A stretch of 64,000 nucleotides of DNA from an uncultured Eubacteriales bacterium (GTDB taxonomy: Bacteria; Bacillota; Clostridia; Lachnospirales; Lachnospiraceae), in the NCBI GenBank assembly GCA_951800645.1, contig CATOIK010000004.1:62001-126000 (forward strand), in the 5' to 3' direction. The translations under genes and the position numbers were made by a program. The first letter of the stretch is position 1. The number at the start of each line of letters is the position of its first letter. The notes below the pieces were generated by a model. The model worked only from the letters and a program-made list of their open reading frames with translations. It was not told the DNA's origin and did no database searches. Shown in pieces: positions 8,076 to 17,502 of this stretch.

Positions 8076-8096
8076 CACCTAGCGTCACAGTTATAC

Positions 8097-8125
8097 ATTA
8101 TATCCCACACTTTCAAGCGTGTCAA
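8097..8125 (-). promoter_or_regulatory. Promoter of rplM-rpsI
   Basis: Minus-strand TTGACA (8120-8125), 17-base spacer, TATAAT (8097-8102): a full-consensus sigma-A promoter. Confidence 0.9.
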
Positions 8126-8163
8126 GCATTTTCTCCCAGTGTTTTCAAGGTTTCTCTCCATTT

Positions 8164-8844
8164 TCAAGACTTTTCATCCGCCAGGATGCCGCCGCGGCCT
8201 GTATAGGCCGGAACAAATCTATAAAGCAGTTGGGAAATCTGCCGGATAAAGAATCCGGAGATATGGCCTACGATGAACGCCGCAATAATGGTGCCTTCCC
8301 GTACGCCCCAGATTTCTCCCTTTACCAGCAGCGATACAATTATGGCAGATACGACCATTCCCAGGTCAAAGGCCACCTTTACACAGCCGAAGTGCCAGCC
8401 CTTCAAGCCGGCTATCGTGCGCACTACACCCTCTGCCGGCAGAATCAGCACATTGGGAATAACCTCCAGGGCGATGCCCAGACCCAGAAAACCGCATCCC
8501 AAAAGCAGCACTGCAATCTGTTCCAGATAAGAAAACAGCTCCCAGCCAGAAAATGCGAATACCCAAATATCAATGAACGCAGAAAACAGAAGCGTTGCCG
8601 GAATCTGGAGAAACTGAATCTTCTGGAAATTCTTTCCCTGCAGCAGCATCTGAATCAAAAACATACTGCAGTTGACTGCCATAACAAAGACGCCCAGGCT
8701 ATAGGGGAAAATATAGCTCAGTACATAAGACAGACTGGTAATCGGCGATGTGCCCAGCCCCGCTTTTGTGATCAGGCCGATTCCCAAAGCCGAGACAATC
8801 ACCCCCAATGCAAATAATCCGTAACGCTTTGCCGCATTATTCAT
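8164..8844 (-). CDS. YczE/YyaS/YitT-type integral membrane protein
   Basis: 226-residue polytopic membrane protein of the COG2364 (YczE) type. The opening RYGLFALGVIVSALGIGL and the segment TKAGLGTSPI near residues 25-45 are characteristic, and about five hydrophobic segments follow. The start MNNAAKR is chosen because GGAGG lies 8 bases upstream. Function is unknown; the best-known member affects surfactin production in Bacillus by an unclear route. A TATAAT-like -10 box lies at 8888-8893, so it is likely transcribed on its own. It separates truA from rplM, which are usually adjacent. Confidence 0.75.
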   Translation of the reverse strand: MNNAAKRYGLFALGVIVSALGIGLITKAGLGTSPITSLSYVLSYIFPYSLGVFVMAVNCSMFLIQMLLQGKNFQKIQFLQIPATLLFSAFIDIWVFAFSGWELFSYLEQIAVLLLGCGFLGLGIALEVIPNVLILPAEGVVRTIAGLKGWHFGCVKVAFDLGMVVSAIIVSLLVKGEIWGVREGTIIAAFIVGHISGFFIRQISQLLYRFVPAYTGRGGILADEKS

Positions 8845-8992
8845 TTTTATGTCCTCCGCTTTCTGCAATTCTATCTAAATAATTTTTATTATACCTAATC
8901 ATTTTTGTTTATGATACCATAATTTTACATGCCCCTGCAATGGGCATTCCTCCAGAACTTGCCTGCTATTTTCGGCAATATAAACAAAAATA

Positions 8993-9061
8993 GGGATGCT
9001 GGAAAATTCAGGCGTGAACATTTCTGTATCCATGTTCCCACGCTGTTTTTTCCAGCATCCC
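8993..9061 (-). terminator. Long terminator hairpin after truA
   Basis: Outer stem GGGATGCTGGAAAA pairs with TTTTCCAGCATCCC and encloses a second stem (GTGAACAT/ATGTTCCCAC, imperfect). On the minus strand it is followed by TATTTTTG. It probably ends the ecfA1-ecfA2-ecfT-truA transcript. Confidence 0.75.
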
Positions 9062-9070
9062 TTCTGACAA

Positions 9071-10186
9071 TCAAACACCTGAACCGCTGTCTACTGCGCA
9101 GTACCAGACCAGGCCAGCAATTTCTTCCGGAGAAAGCCCCCGGCTCTGAAGCCGCTCTGAAATTTCCGGTTTGCATCCCGGATTTTTTTTCGTTTCCTCC
9201 AGCACATAGTACCTATACCGGTCTCCTGCCTTAAGCCGTCCCGGTTTTCCTTCCAGATCTGCCACAAAAACCTTTCTGGCGCCGTTCTGGAACTGATGAT
9301 GAATATTGCGCCGCAGCACTCCTTCCCATTCAGCGTCTTCACAACGCTGTATCAAAAAACAGGAGCTTCTCTCCGATGCAATCTCCGCCTGATAAATCTC
9401 ATACTCCCAGTGGCGGTTGGCCCTGCAGCGCCAGGCGGCCAGTTCTGTTTCATACTCCATGCTGGCTAAGGTCAGGCCTCTGGCTAATGCCGTCCGTCCC
9501 GCCTGCCGCCGGTCTCTGGCCTCCAAAATTTCTTCCATATGCTCCGGCGGATAAGCTCCCGTGCCAACCTCCATTAAGGTTCCCACAACAATCCGCACCA
9601 TATTATAAAGGAATCCGCTTCCGCTGATACGAACCACAATCATATCATGAGGCTCCCGCTCCACTGTCAGGCTGTAGATGGTCCGCACTGTCTCCTCTGC
9701 CTGACTTCTGGATGTACAGAAGCTTTTGAAATCATGCTCCCCAATCAGATACCGGGCCGCCTGCTGCATCTTTTCCACATCCAGAGGAAAATAACAGAAA
9801 TGTGAATACAGCCGTTCCAGCGGCATGGCAATTTTCCGGTTTAAGATGCGGTATTCGTAAGTCTTGATGCAGTTGGCCTTCCTGGGATGCCAAGTAAGAG
9901 GCACCTCCTGCGAGCACTGAACCCGAATATCCTCCGGCAGTCTTTGATTTAAAGCAACACAAATCTTGTCTGCTGGCATCCGGTTTTCCGTATCAAACAC
10001 TGCCACATTTCCCCTGGCATGAACCCCGGAGTCTGTGCGGCTGGCGCCGATTACAGCAATTTCTTCTTTTAACAACTCCGACAGATGCCGATTCAACTCT
10101 TCCTCAATCGTCACTCCGTTAGGCTGTAGCTGCCATCCGCGGTAATTGGTGCCGTCGTAGGCCACCACCAGCTTTACCCGCTTCAT
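9071..10186 (-). CDS. truA: tRNA pseudouridine(38-40) synthase TruA with a C-terminal extension
   Basis: Makes pseudouridine in the tRNA anticodon arm. Residues 1-246 are a complete TruA with the catalytic Asp52 in ASRTDSGVHARG and the conserved GSGFLYNMVRI. The ORF runs on to 371 residues, whereas family members are usually near 245-270. The extra 125 residues (about 247-371) show no repeat or motif I recognise; they have a charged segment RRNIHHQFQNGARKVFV and KPEISERLQSRGLSPEEIA. Its start overlaps the ecfT stop by 4 bases (ATGA), so the two are translationally coupled. Confidence 0.93.
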   Translation of the reverse strand: MKRVKLVVAYDGTNYRGWQLQPNGVTIEEELNRHLSELLKEEIAVIGASRTDSGVHARGNVAVFDTENRMPADKICVALNQRLPEDIRVQCSQEVPLTWHPRKANCIKTYEYRILNRKIAMPLERLYSHFCYFPLDVEKMQQAARYLIGEHDFKSFCTSRSQAEETVRTIYSLTVEREPHDMIVVRISGSGFLYNMVRIVVGTLMEVGTGAYPPEHMEEILEARDRRQAGRTALARGLTLASMEYETELAAWRCRANRHWEYEIYQAEIASERSSCFLIQRCEDAEWEGVLRRNIHHQFQNGARKVFVADLEGKPGRLKAGDRYRYYVLEETKKNPGCKPEISERLQSRGLSPEEIAGLVWYCAVDSGSGV

Positions 10187-10983
10187 AGCACTGCCCTCAC
10201 TGCCAGAACTGCTGCAAAATAAACAGCGTAAACCAGATAACCGATTCGGTCCTGTCTCGCATATTTAAGAGGCTTCATTTTCGTCCGCCCTACTCCACCG
10301 TGATAGCAGCGGGCCTCCATAGCCATAGCCAGATCCGTTGCCCGCCGGAAAGCAGAAATAAACAGCGGCACCAAAAGAGGCACCATACTCTTTGCCTTCT
10401 GAATCAGATTGCCTGTCTCAAAATCAGCTCCCCTGGCCATCTGGGCCTTCATGATTTTGTCCGTTTCCTCCACCAGAATAGGAATGAACCGCAATGCAAT
10501 GGACATCATCATGGAAACCTCATGGACCGGAACACCCACTTTATTTAAAAATCCTAGGCTTTTTTCCAAACCGTCTGTCAGCTCATTCGGCGTCGTAGTC
10601 AAGGTCATCACCGAAGAACCAATCACCAGATAAATCAGCCGCAAGGCCATAAAACCAGCTATTTTAAGGCCTTCCCAGGTCAGCTTCAGAAACCCAAGCT
10701 GAAACAGCACCGTCCCCGGCGTCAAAAACATATTAAAACTGACGCTGATTAACAGAATTACCACAATGGCCTTTAATCCCCGTACAATGAAGGAAACAGG
10801 CACATGAGAGAGGCGGATTACCACTGCCAGAAACAGGGTTGCCACTGCATAGGCCGCCAGATTGTCTGCCAGAAACAAAGACACAATAAACACCAGCGTG
10901 CCAAACAGCTTTGTCCGGGGATCCAGCCGGTGAATCACCGAATCCACCGGGTAATATTGTCCTAAAGTAATATCTCGTATCAT
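10183..10983 (-). CDS. ecfT: ECF transporter transmembrane protein EcfT
   Basis: 266-residue membrane scaffold that joins two ATPases to exchangeable substrate-binding S components for vitamin uptake. The coupling-helix motifs are visible as MARGADF at about residue 182 and MEARCYHGG near 222. About five to six membrane segments. It follows ecfA2 and overlaps truA. No S component is encoded nearby, so this is a shared group II module. Confidence 0.95.
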   Translation of the reverse strand: MIRDITLGQYYPVDSVIHRLDPRTKLFGTLVFIVSLFLADNLAAYAVATLFLAVVIRLSHVPVSFIVRGLKAIVVILLISVSFNMFLTPGTVLFQLGFLKLTWEGLKIAGFMALRLIYLVIGSSVMTLTTTPNELTDGLEKSLGFLNKVGVPVHEVSMMMSIALRFIPILVEETDKIMKAQMARGADFETGNLIQKAKSMVPLLVPLFISAFRRATDLAMAMEARCYHGGVGRTKMKPLKYARQDRIGYLVYAVYFAAVLAVRAVL

Positions 10984-11029
10984 TTCGTTACGCTCTTCTT
11001 TCTATAGAGAATGCAGCCATATCCTGTCA

Positions 11030-11875
11030 TCAGCCCAGCAGCCTCAAAATTTCATCTCTGGCTTCCTCCACCGTTGTAATATCCTCCGCAATGGGAACCC
11101 CATGGCGGCGTAAATCCTGCACAATGTAGGTAATCTGCGGAGCCGCCAGCCCAATGGCCTCCAGCTCCCTGTAATGAGAAAATACCTCTTTGGGCGGCCC
11201 GTCAAACAGCTTCTCGCCCCGGTTCATGACCAGAAGGCGGTCTGCATACCGGGCCACATCCTCCATACTGTGAGACACCAGGATGATAGTCAGGCGTTTT
11301 TCTTTATGAAGGGCTGAAATCTCATCCAGAATCTCATCCCGCCCTTTTGGGTCCAACCCGGCCGTAGGCTCGTCCAGAATCAATACCTCCGGCTGCATAG
11401 CCAGTACGCCCGCAATGGCTACCCGGCGCTTCTGGCCGCCGGACAACTCAAAGGGAGACTGCTGCCAAAACCGTTCATCCAGTCCCACCTGGATAAGCGC
11501 CTCTCTGGCCCTCTGCTCCACTTCCGCTTTCGACAGTCCCTGATTTTTCGGTCCAAAGCATACATCAGAGAACACATCTACCTCAAACAACTGATGCTCC
11601 GGATACTGGAATACCAGTCCCACCTTGCTGCGAAGCCCCCGCATATCATAACCGTCCTGGTAAATATTTTCATTATTATAATAGAGGGCGCCGCTTTCCG
11701 CCCGCAAAAGTCCGTTCAGATGCTGAATCAGAGTGGACTTTCCAGAACCGGTGTGACCAATCAGCCCGATAAACTCTCCATCCTGAATCTGAAAGCTGAC
11801 ATCCTTTAAGGCATACTGCTCATAAACTGTGCCCGCCCCATACAGGTAATTCAAATGCTCTGCTCTGATTGCCAT
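11030..11875 (-). CDS. ecfA2: ECF transporter ATPase EcfA2
   Basis: 281-residue ABC ATPase. Walker A GHTGSGKST at residues 40-48, signature LSGGQKRRVAIAG, Walker B VLILDEPTAGLDP and switch His in VSHSMED. It pairs with EcfA1 as the asymmetric ATPase of the vitamin importer. The gene starts one base after the ecfA1 stop codon. Confidence 0.95.
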   Translation of the reverse strand: MAIRAEHLNYLYGAGTVYEQYALKDVSFQIQDGEFIGLIGHTGSGKSTLIQHLNGLLRAESGALYYNNENIYQDGYDMRGLRSKVGLVFQYPEHQLFEVDVFSDVCFGPKNQGLSKAEVEQRAREALIQVGLDERFWQQSPFELSGGQKRRVAIAGVLAMQPEVLILDEPTAGLDPKGRDEILDEISALHKEKRLTIILVSHSMEDVARYADRLLVMNRGEKLFDGPPKEVFSHYRELEAIGLAAPQITYIVQDLRRHGVPIAEDITTVEEARDEILRLLG

Positions 11876-11876
11876 C

Positions 11877-12767
11877 TCACTCCACCTCCAGACTTACCTG
11901 CTCCGGAAACTTTTCTTTCATTAAAGGAAGCAAGGCCCCCATCAGTTCCTCCATAGTCAGAATGCCGTCCGGTAAAGGAAGGCCAGCCTGCTTTAACTCC
12001 CAGGCCAGCTCCGTCACCTGAGGTACATCCAGCCGGTAGGTTTTCAGCTCCTTTACCCTGGAAAATACCTGCCTGGGGGTTCCGTCCATCACCAGATGAC
12101 CGTCGTCCATAACAATGACCCGGTCTGCGTCAATCACTTCTTCCATGTAATGGGTAATCAGAAGCACCGTTATGCCCTCTTTCCGGTTCAGGTCATGAAG
12201 TGTAGCGATGACCTCCCGTCTGCCGGTAGGGTCCAGCATAGCTGTAGGCTCGTCCAGAATGATGCACTCCGGCCTCATAGCCATCACCCCGGCAATGGCT
12301 ACCCGCTGCTTCTGGCCGCCGGACAGCTTGTTGGGAGATTTCAGCCGATAAGCAGTCATCCCAACCGCCTCCAGGCTTTCATCTACCCGCCGCCAGATTT
12401 CGTCTGTAGGAACGCCCAGATTCTCCGGGCCAAATCCCACATCCTCCTCCACAATGTTTCCGATAATCTGGTTGTCCGGATTCTGAAACACCATGCCTGC
12501 CGTTTTCCGGATGTCCCAGATGCAGCTGTCGTCACGAGTATCCATGCCGGAAATCCACACGGTTCCATCAGTCGGCAGAAGAATGCCGTTTAACTGTTTG
12601 GCAAAGGTAGACTTTCCGGAGCCGTTGTGGCCCAGAATTGCCACAAAATCCCCTTTCTGGATGTCCAGGGTCAGCTCGTCAATCGCCCGGCTGACCTCCT
12701 CCACCTGGTCCGCCTCATCCCTGCGGACATAGTCGTATATCAATCTGGAAGCCTTGATGATTCCCAT
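11877..12767 (-). CDS. ecfA1: ECF transporter ATPase EcfA1
   Basis: 296-residue ABC ATPase. Walker A GHNGSGKST at residues 46-54, signature LSGGQKQRVAIAG, Walker B CIILDEPTAMLDP and switch His in ITHYMEE. First gene of ecfA1-ecfA2-ecfT-truA. AAAGGA precedes the start, and a consensus promoter lies just upstream, so here the module no longer depends on read-through from rplQ. Confidence 0.95.
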   Translation of the reverse strand: MGIIKASRLIYDYVRRDEADQVEEVSRAIDELTLDIQKGDFVAILGHNGSGKSTFAKQLNGILLPTDGTVWISGMDTRDDSCIWDIRKTAGMVFQNPDNQIIGNIVEEDVGFGPENLGVPTDEIWRRVDESLEAVGMTAYRLKSPNKLSGGQKQRVAIAGVMAMRPECIILDEPTAMLDPTGRREVIATLHDLNRKEGITVLLITHYMEEVIDADRVIVMDDGHLVMDGTPRQVFSRVKELKTYRLDVPQVTELAWELKQAGLPLPDGILTMEELMGALLPLMKEKFPEQVSLEVE

Positions 12768-12818
12768 ACTCTGCGGTCCTTTCTGATAATGCCTTTCACA
12801 TTTCTTATGCGTTCCTCA

Positions 12819-12847
12819 ATTTTAAGCGAAATCCGGGAAACAGTCAA
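12819..12847 (-). promoter_or_regulatory. Promoter of ecfA1-ecfA2-ecfT-truA
   Basis: Minus-strand TTGACT (12842-12847), 17-base spacer, TAAAAT (12819-12824). Confidence 0.8.
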
Positions 12848-12931
12848 GTATAACAAGTTTCTCTTTTCCATGGCCTATACATCCTCAATCATTTTCTTTC
12901 TATTCGTTTTTAATAAATTGGCTGCTGGAAT

Positions 12932-14425
<1,494 letters not shown>

Positions 14426-14574
14426 CTATCTCCTTATAATTTTTTCTATACTTCAATAAAATTTAGCCCTGTTTTGTCCTTCACTGACGCTATAATCAGA
14501 CTGGATTCTACAGGATCAATAAAGTTCTTATCCATGGATATTCCCTTCTCCTCTGTTTCCATTTTTACTTTAAA

Positions 14575-14697
14575 AAAGAGTCCGGTTCACCGGACTCTCG
14601 CGCCGGAGCGCGTCTGCATCAGCAGACATTTTCCTTAAGCGCGAAGTGCGCATCCCGCGGAGCGTTTTTGTTTCATAGGGCGAACTTTCCTATGAAA
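14575..14697 (-). repeat. 123-bp interspersed repeat, copy C (in the glpK leader)
   Basis: Same length and orientation as the other copies. In minus-strand sense the loop of the GTCTGC/GCAGAC stem reads TGAT instead of TGAC. It lies between the attenuator-like hairpin and glpK, inside the predicted glpK transcript leader, and ends in the terminator-like GAGTCCGGT/ACCGGACTC hairpin plus TTTTTT. Confidence 0.9.
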
Positions 14698-14702
14698 GAA
14701 CC

Positions 14703-14753
14703 AAAAGAGAGCACGGCATAAAACAACATTTCTGTTGCAAATGCAATGCTCTC
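14703..14753 (-). terminator. Attenuator-like hairpin in the glpK leader
   Basis: Minus-strand GAGAGCA...TGCTCTC stem with a nested CAACA/TGTTG stem, followed by TTTTGG, about 40 bases after a promoter and 280 bases before glpK. Clostridial and Bacillus glycerol genes are often controlled by GlpP antitermination at such leader terminators. No glpP is in the window, so this role is inferred. Confidence 0.5.
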
Positions 14754-14793
14754 CTCTCAGCATTTCTCTATTCAATTACTTTTTACTGGCTAT

Positions 14794-14822
14794 ATTATAT
14801 CACAACTAGAACTCTGCCGCAA
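14794..14822 (-). promoter_or_regulatory. Candidate promoter for glpK (long leader)
   Basis: Minus-strand TTGCGG (14817-14822), 17-base spacer, TATAAT (14794-14799). Confidence 0.6.
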
Positions 14823-14862
14823 CAATTTTTCCTATCTTCCAGCGCTCCGTGCTTCCCTTATC

Positions 14863-14891
14863 TTGCAAAGTATTCTTCTGTATAGTAAAAT
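14863..14891 (+). promoter_or_regulatory. Promoter for the TM1266-like gene
   Basis: Plus-strand TTGCAA (14863-14868), 17-base spacer, TAAAAT (14886-14891), about 40 bases before the start codon at 14933. Confidence 0.65.
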
Positions 14892-14932
14892 CTATATCAG
14901 GTTTAAATTTCTGTTTAAGGAAAGGAGTCCCT

Positions 14933-15193
14933 ATGGAAGCTGCAGAAACAAGAATCGCCCTGGTAGGCATCGTAGTGGAAAGTCCGGAGTCTGTAGAACT
15001 TTTAAACGAAATTCTCCACGACTACCGCCAATACATTATCGGACGGATGGGCATCCCTTACCGTGAAAAACAAATCAGCGTCATCAGCATTGCCTTAGAC
15101 GCCCCGCAGCCGGTTATTTCTGCTTTAGCCGGGAAGATTGGACGGCTGGATGGGGTCAGCTCTAAGACTGTGTATTCTGGGGTACGAGGGTAA
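14933..15193 (+). CDS. TM1266-type iron-only hydrogenase system regulator (ACT/NikR-like)
   Basis: 86-residue small protein. I place the start at MEAAETRIALVGIVVE, directly after AAAGGAG; the longer ORF-track start lacks a ribosome site. The body VESPESVELLNE, YIIGRMGIPYREK and DAPQPVISALAGKIG matches my memory of the TM1266 family, a putative regulator found with [FeFe]-hydrogenase maturation genes. No hydEFG or hydrogenase genes are in this window, so here it is an orphan. It is one of only two plus-strand genes I accept. It ends 10 bases before the convergent wall-binding gene. Confidence 0.8.
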   Translation: MEAAETRIALVGIVVESPESVELLNEILHDYRQYIIGRMGIPYREKQISVISIALDAPQPVISALAGKIGRLDGVSSKTVYSGVRG

Positions 15194-15203
15194 AATAGAT
15201 ATA

Positions 15204-16466
15204 CTATCTTACCCAAACCCCCTGCTCATTCACATAGAAAGTATCAATCCAGGTATTCACTGCCTTGTGACCGCTGCCGGGATAGAAGTAATACCAGCTT
15301 CCTGCCACTTCCATCCAGCCTTCTGCCATGGCGCCGCTTGAAGTAAAGTAATAGGTTTTTCCATTTACATCAGCCCAGCGGTCTTTCAGCATACATCCCA
15401 AAAATGCATCCTGAGTAGGATTCATATAGTACCATTTCTGGTTCCAAAGCACCCATCCGGTCACCATAGCGCCGCTGTCATTTAAGTAATAGGTCTGGTT
15501 GTTCATATTCTGCCAGCCAGTTACCATCCGGCCGTCATCCCGGAACAGATACCACAGGCCTCCTACCTGCGCCCAGCCGTTCCTGTGATAGGAACCGTCC
15601 GGATAATAATAATACCAGCTATTGCTGATATACTGCCAGCCTACCCTGGTGTTGCCGCTGGAACCGCCGGAAGGACCGCCGCTGGCAATGCTGTTATTCT
15701 GACCGCTGCCGTCAGACACATCTTCCTCTGCCAGGTAAATCTCTTCGGACTCTACCCATTCACTGCTTTCACCGTAATCATCCTGCTTATTGGTTTTGGC
15801 GATAGTACGCACCCGGAAGGTGTAGGTTCCCTTCTTCGTCATGTAGGGATAAAAATTATAGCTGTGGGATGTGGTCTCTGCAGAGTGAACCTTGGTGGAC
15901 CCCCGCCGAAGCACCACTTCGTAGCGGCCTGTGCCGCCTTCCTCCGGCGCCTCCCAGCGGGCAGTACCCCTGGCGTTATCCTTCCAGTAAGCATCCTCCG
16001 GCGGAGCAAAGGTTCCTTCAATGGCCCGTACCCGCAGCCGCACAATCAGATTTCCGTCTTTCTTACTGGTGCTGACATAGCTTCCGGAACGAACACTTAC
16101 ATTACTGGAACGGTAAGTGCCTTTAAACGCATACTCATCCTCATCCGCAGGAGTCAGCGTTACCTGCATCTCCGGCGTATCCCCCACATTCATAATTCTG
16201 GAAGTGGAAGTTTTCCACTCTGCGTCGGAAATATAATACCGGTCAGAGGAGGTAGTCACACAAATATCCCCATCTGAAACATTTCCACTATTTCCGGCAG
16301 CATCTATGCTAATATCCGGCAGTGTGCTGCCTGCTTCTAATTTGGAATCAATCCGAATGGATACACTGGAGATAGCTTTCTCCGCCGCCTGGCTCACCAT
16401 TACCCCGGCTGCGCTTAACACTCCGGCCAATACCAACGCCCATAACTGTCTATACCTTACCTTCAT
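15204..16466 (-). CDS. Secreted cell-wall-binding-repeat protein
   Basis: 420 residues from MKVRYRQLWA, chosen because AGAGGGG lies just upstream. Residues 1-30 are a signal peptide ending near VSQAAEKA. The middle (about 30-240) has no clear enzyme motif but contains a fibronectin-III-like stretch (ARWEAPEEGGTGRYEVVLRRG). A Ser/Gly-rich linker (about 255-275) leads to five or six C-terminal CW-binding/choline-binding-type repeats (GWQYISNSWYYYYPDG, GWQNMNNQTYYLNDSG). It probably sits non-covalently on the cell surface. The ligand is unknown, and choline is not proven. Confidence 0.8.
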   Translation of the reverse strand: MKVRYRQLWALVLAGVLSAAGVMVSQAAEKAISSVSIRIDSKLEAGSTLPDISIDAAGNSGNVSDGDICVTTSSDRYYISDAEWKTSTSRIMNVGDTPEMQVTLTPADEDEYAFKGTYRSSNVSVRSGSYVSTSKKDGNLIVRLRVRAIEGTFAPPEDAYWKDNARGTARWEAPEEGGTGRYEVVLRRGSTKVHSAETTSHSYNFYPYMTKKGTYTFRVRTIAKTNKQDDYGESSEWVESEEIYLAEEDVSDGSGQNNSIASGGPSGGSSGNTRVGWQYISNSWYYYYPDGSYHRNGWAQVGGLWYLFRDDGRMVTGWQNMNNQTYYLNDSGAMVTGWVLWNQKWYYMNPTQDAFLGCMLKDRWADVNGKTYYFTSSGAMAEGWMEVAGSWYYFYPGSGHKAVNTWIDTFYVNEQGVWVR

Positions 16467-16598
16467 AGTAACCCCTCTTTCTATCCTGTACAGTGAAATT
16501 GCACACATTCAACTGATTCTTTGTAATTTCATTATATATTGCCCGGATTACACCGTCAACTTACAATATTCTTACCTTATTTCTACAAAGCTTTGCTG

Positions 16599-16652
16599 AA
16601 AAACGAAAAAAGCAGAAATATGCTGAAAAATTCAACTCAGCATCTTTCTGCT
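16599..16652 (-). terminator. Terminator of the tct operon
   Basis: Minus-strand AGCAGAAA-GATGCTGA...TCAGCATATTTCTGCT stem followed by TTTTTTCGTTTTT, directly after the metallo-hydrolase stop codon. Confidence 0.8.
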
Positions 16653-16661
16653 CTTCTACAT

Positions 16662-17501
16662 TTATTTGTCCATCAATGCTTTAACCTGACGAACACGCTC
16701 CTCAATAAAGTCTGCCCATACAGTCGAATCCAGATAAGGCTGGTTTGCATGGCTGTAGGTTCCTGCCCTGTCTGTAATCTCAATCTGATTGGGATGACTG
16801 GGAAGGGCAATGTCTACAGGGATGGCTTTCATCTTTTCCGCATCTGCCAGGAACCGCTCCCGAAGCGCCGGGGTCAGATACCTGCTGGCAGCATAATACC
16901 CATCATTCATGGTATTGGCCCCAACGCCGCCGTGCATCGCTATCTTATACTCCGCTCCGGTAACCGGATTGGTTTCTGTCCAGAAAAAGCTGGTGCAGCC
17001 AATGGTATGGCCCGGTGTCAGCACGGTGTGAATGGTGATATTTCCCAGAGTAATCGGTTCATCTTCAGAATAATACCGATCTACTGTAAACATCTGAGGA
17101 TGAGAATCCGGATCCAACACCACCGTTTCCTCCGGACACTGCTCCATAAATTCTGTATCCTCTTTGGACATATAAAGTTCTGCCCCTGTCAGCTCCTTCA
17201 TGGCTCGTGCTCCGCCGCAGTGGTCAAAATGGGCATGGCTGATCAGGATTTTTTTGATGTCTTTCGGGCTGTAGCCTAAGCTGGTAATAGAATTCACCAG
17301 CAGATACAGGCTTTCCGGAATTGCCGTATCAATCAGGATCAAGCCGTCTCCTGTATCAATCAGATAACACCCTACCCAGGTCTGTCCTGCTACATACCAG
17401 GTCTGAGGAGATACCTGAAAAGGTTCTATCGCCAGAGTCCAGGGGTTATAGGCGAGAGTCGCCACCGGATCTTTCGTAGCTGGAATACAACGAAAACTCA
17501 T
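16662..17501 (-). CDS. MBL-fold metallo-hydrolase
   Basis: 279 residues from MSFRCIPATK. The start sits one base after the tctA stop, with AAGGAGAGAGG inside the end of tctA, so the genes are translationally coupled. The zinc motif HAHFDH is at residues 89-94; further ligand candidates are the His in TPGHTIG and the His in MHGG. The layout resembles the class B3/lactonase-like branch. No signal peptide is visible. Being last in a tricarboxylate-transporter operon suggests it hydrolyses the imported compound, such as an ester or lactone, but the substrate is unknown. Confidence 0.85.
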   Translation of the reverse strand: MSFRCIPATKDPVATLAYNPWTLAIEPFQVSPQTWYVAGQTWVGCYLIDTGDGLILIDTAIPESLYLLVNSITSLGYSPKDIKKILISHAHFDHCGGARAMKELTGAELYMSKEDTEFMEQCPEETVVLDPDSHPQMFTVDRYYSEDEPITLGNITIHTVLTPGHTIGCTSFFWTETNPVTGAEYKIAMHGGVGANTMNDGYYAASRYLTPALRERFLADAEKMKAIPVDIALPSHPNQIEITDRAGTYSHANQPYLDSTVWADFIEERVRQVKALMDK

Positions 17502-17502
17502 C

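Noticed and set aside
15188-15214. GGGTAA...TTACCC imperfect palindrome between two convergent stop codons
   Set aside because: It could be a weak bidirectional terminator, but it has no T tract and is partly formed by the stop codons themselves.
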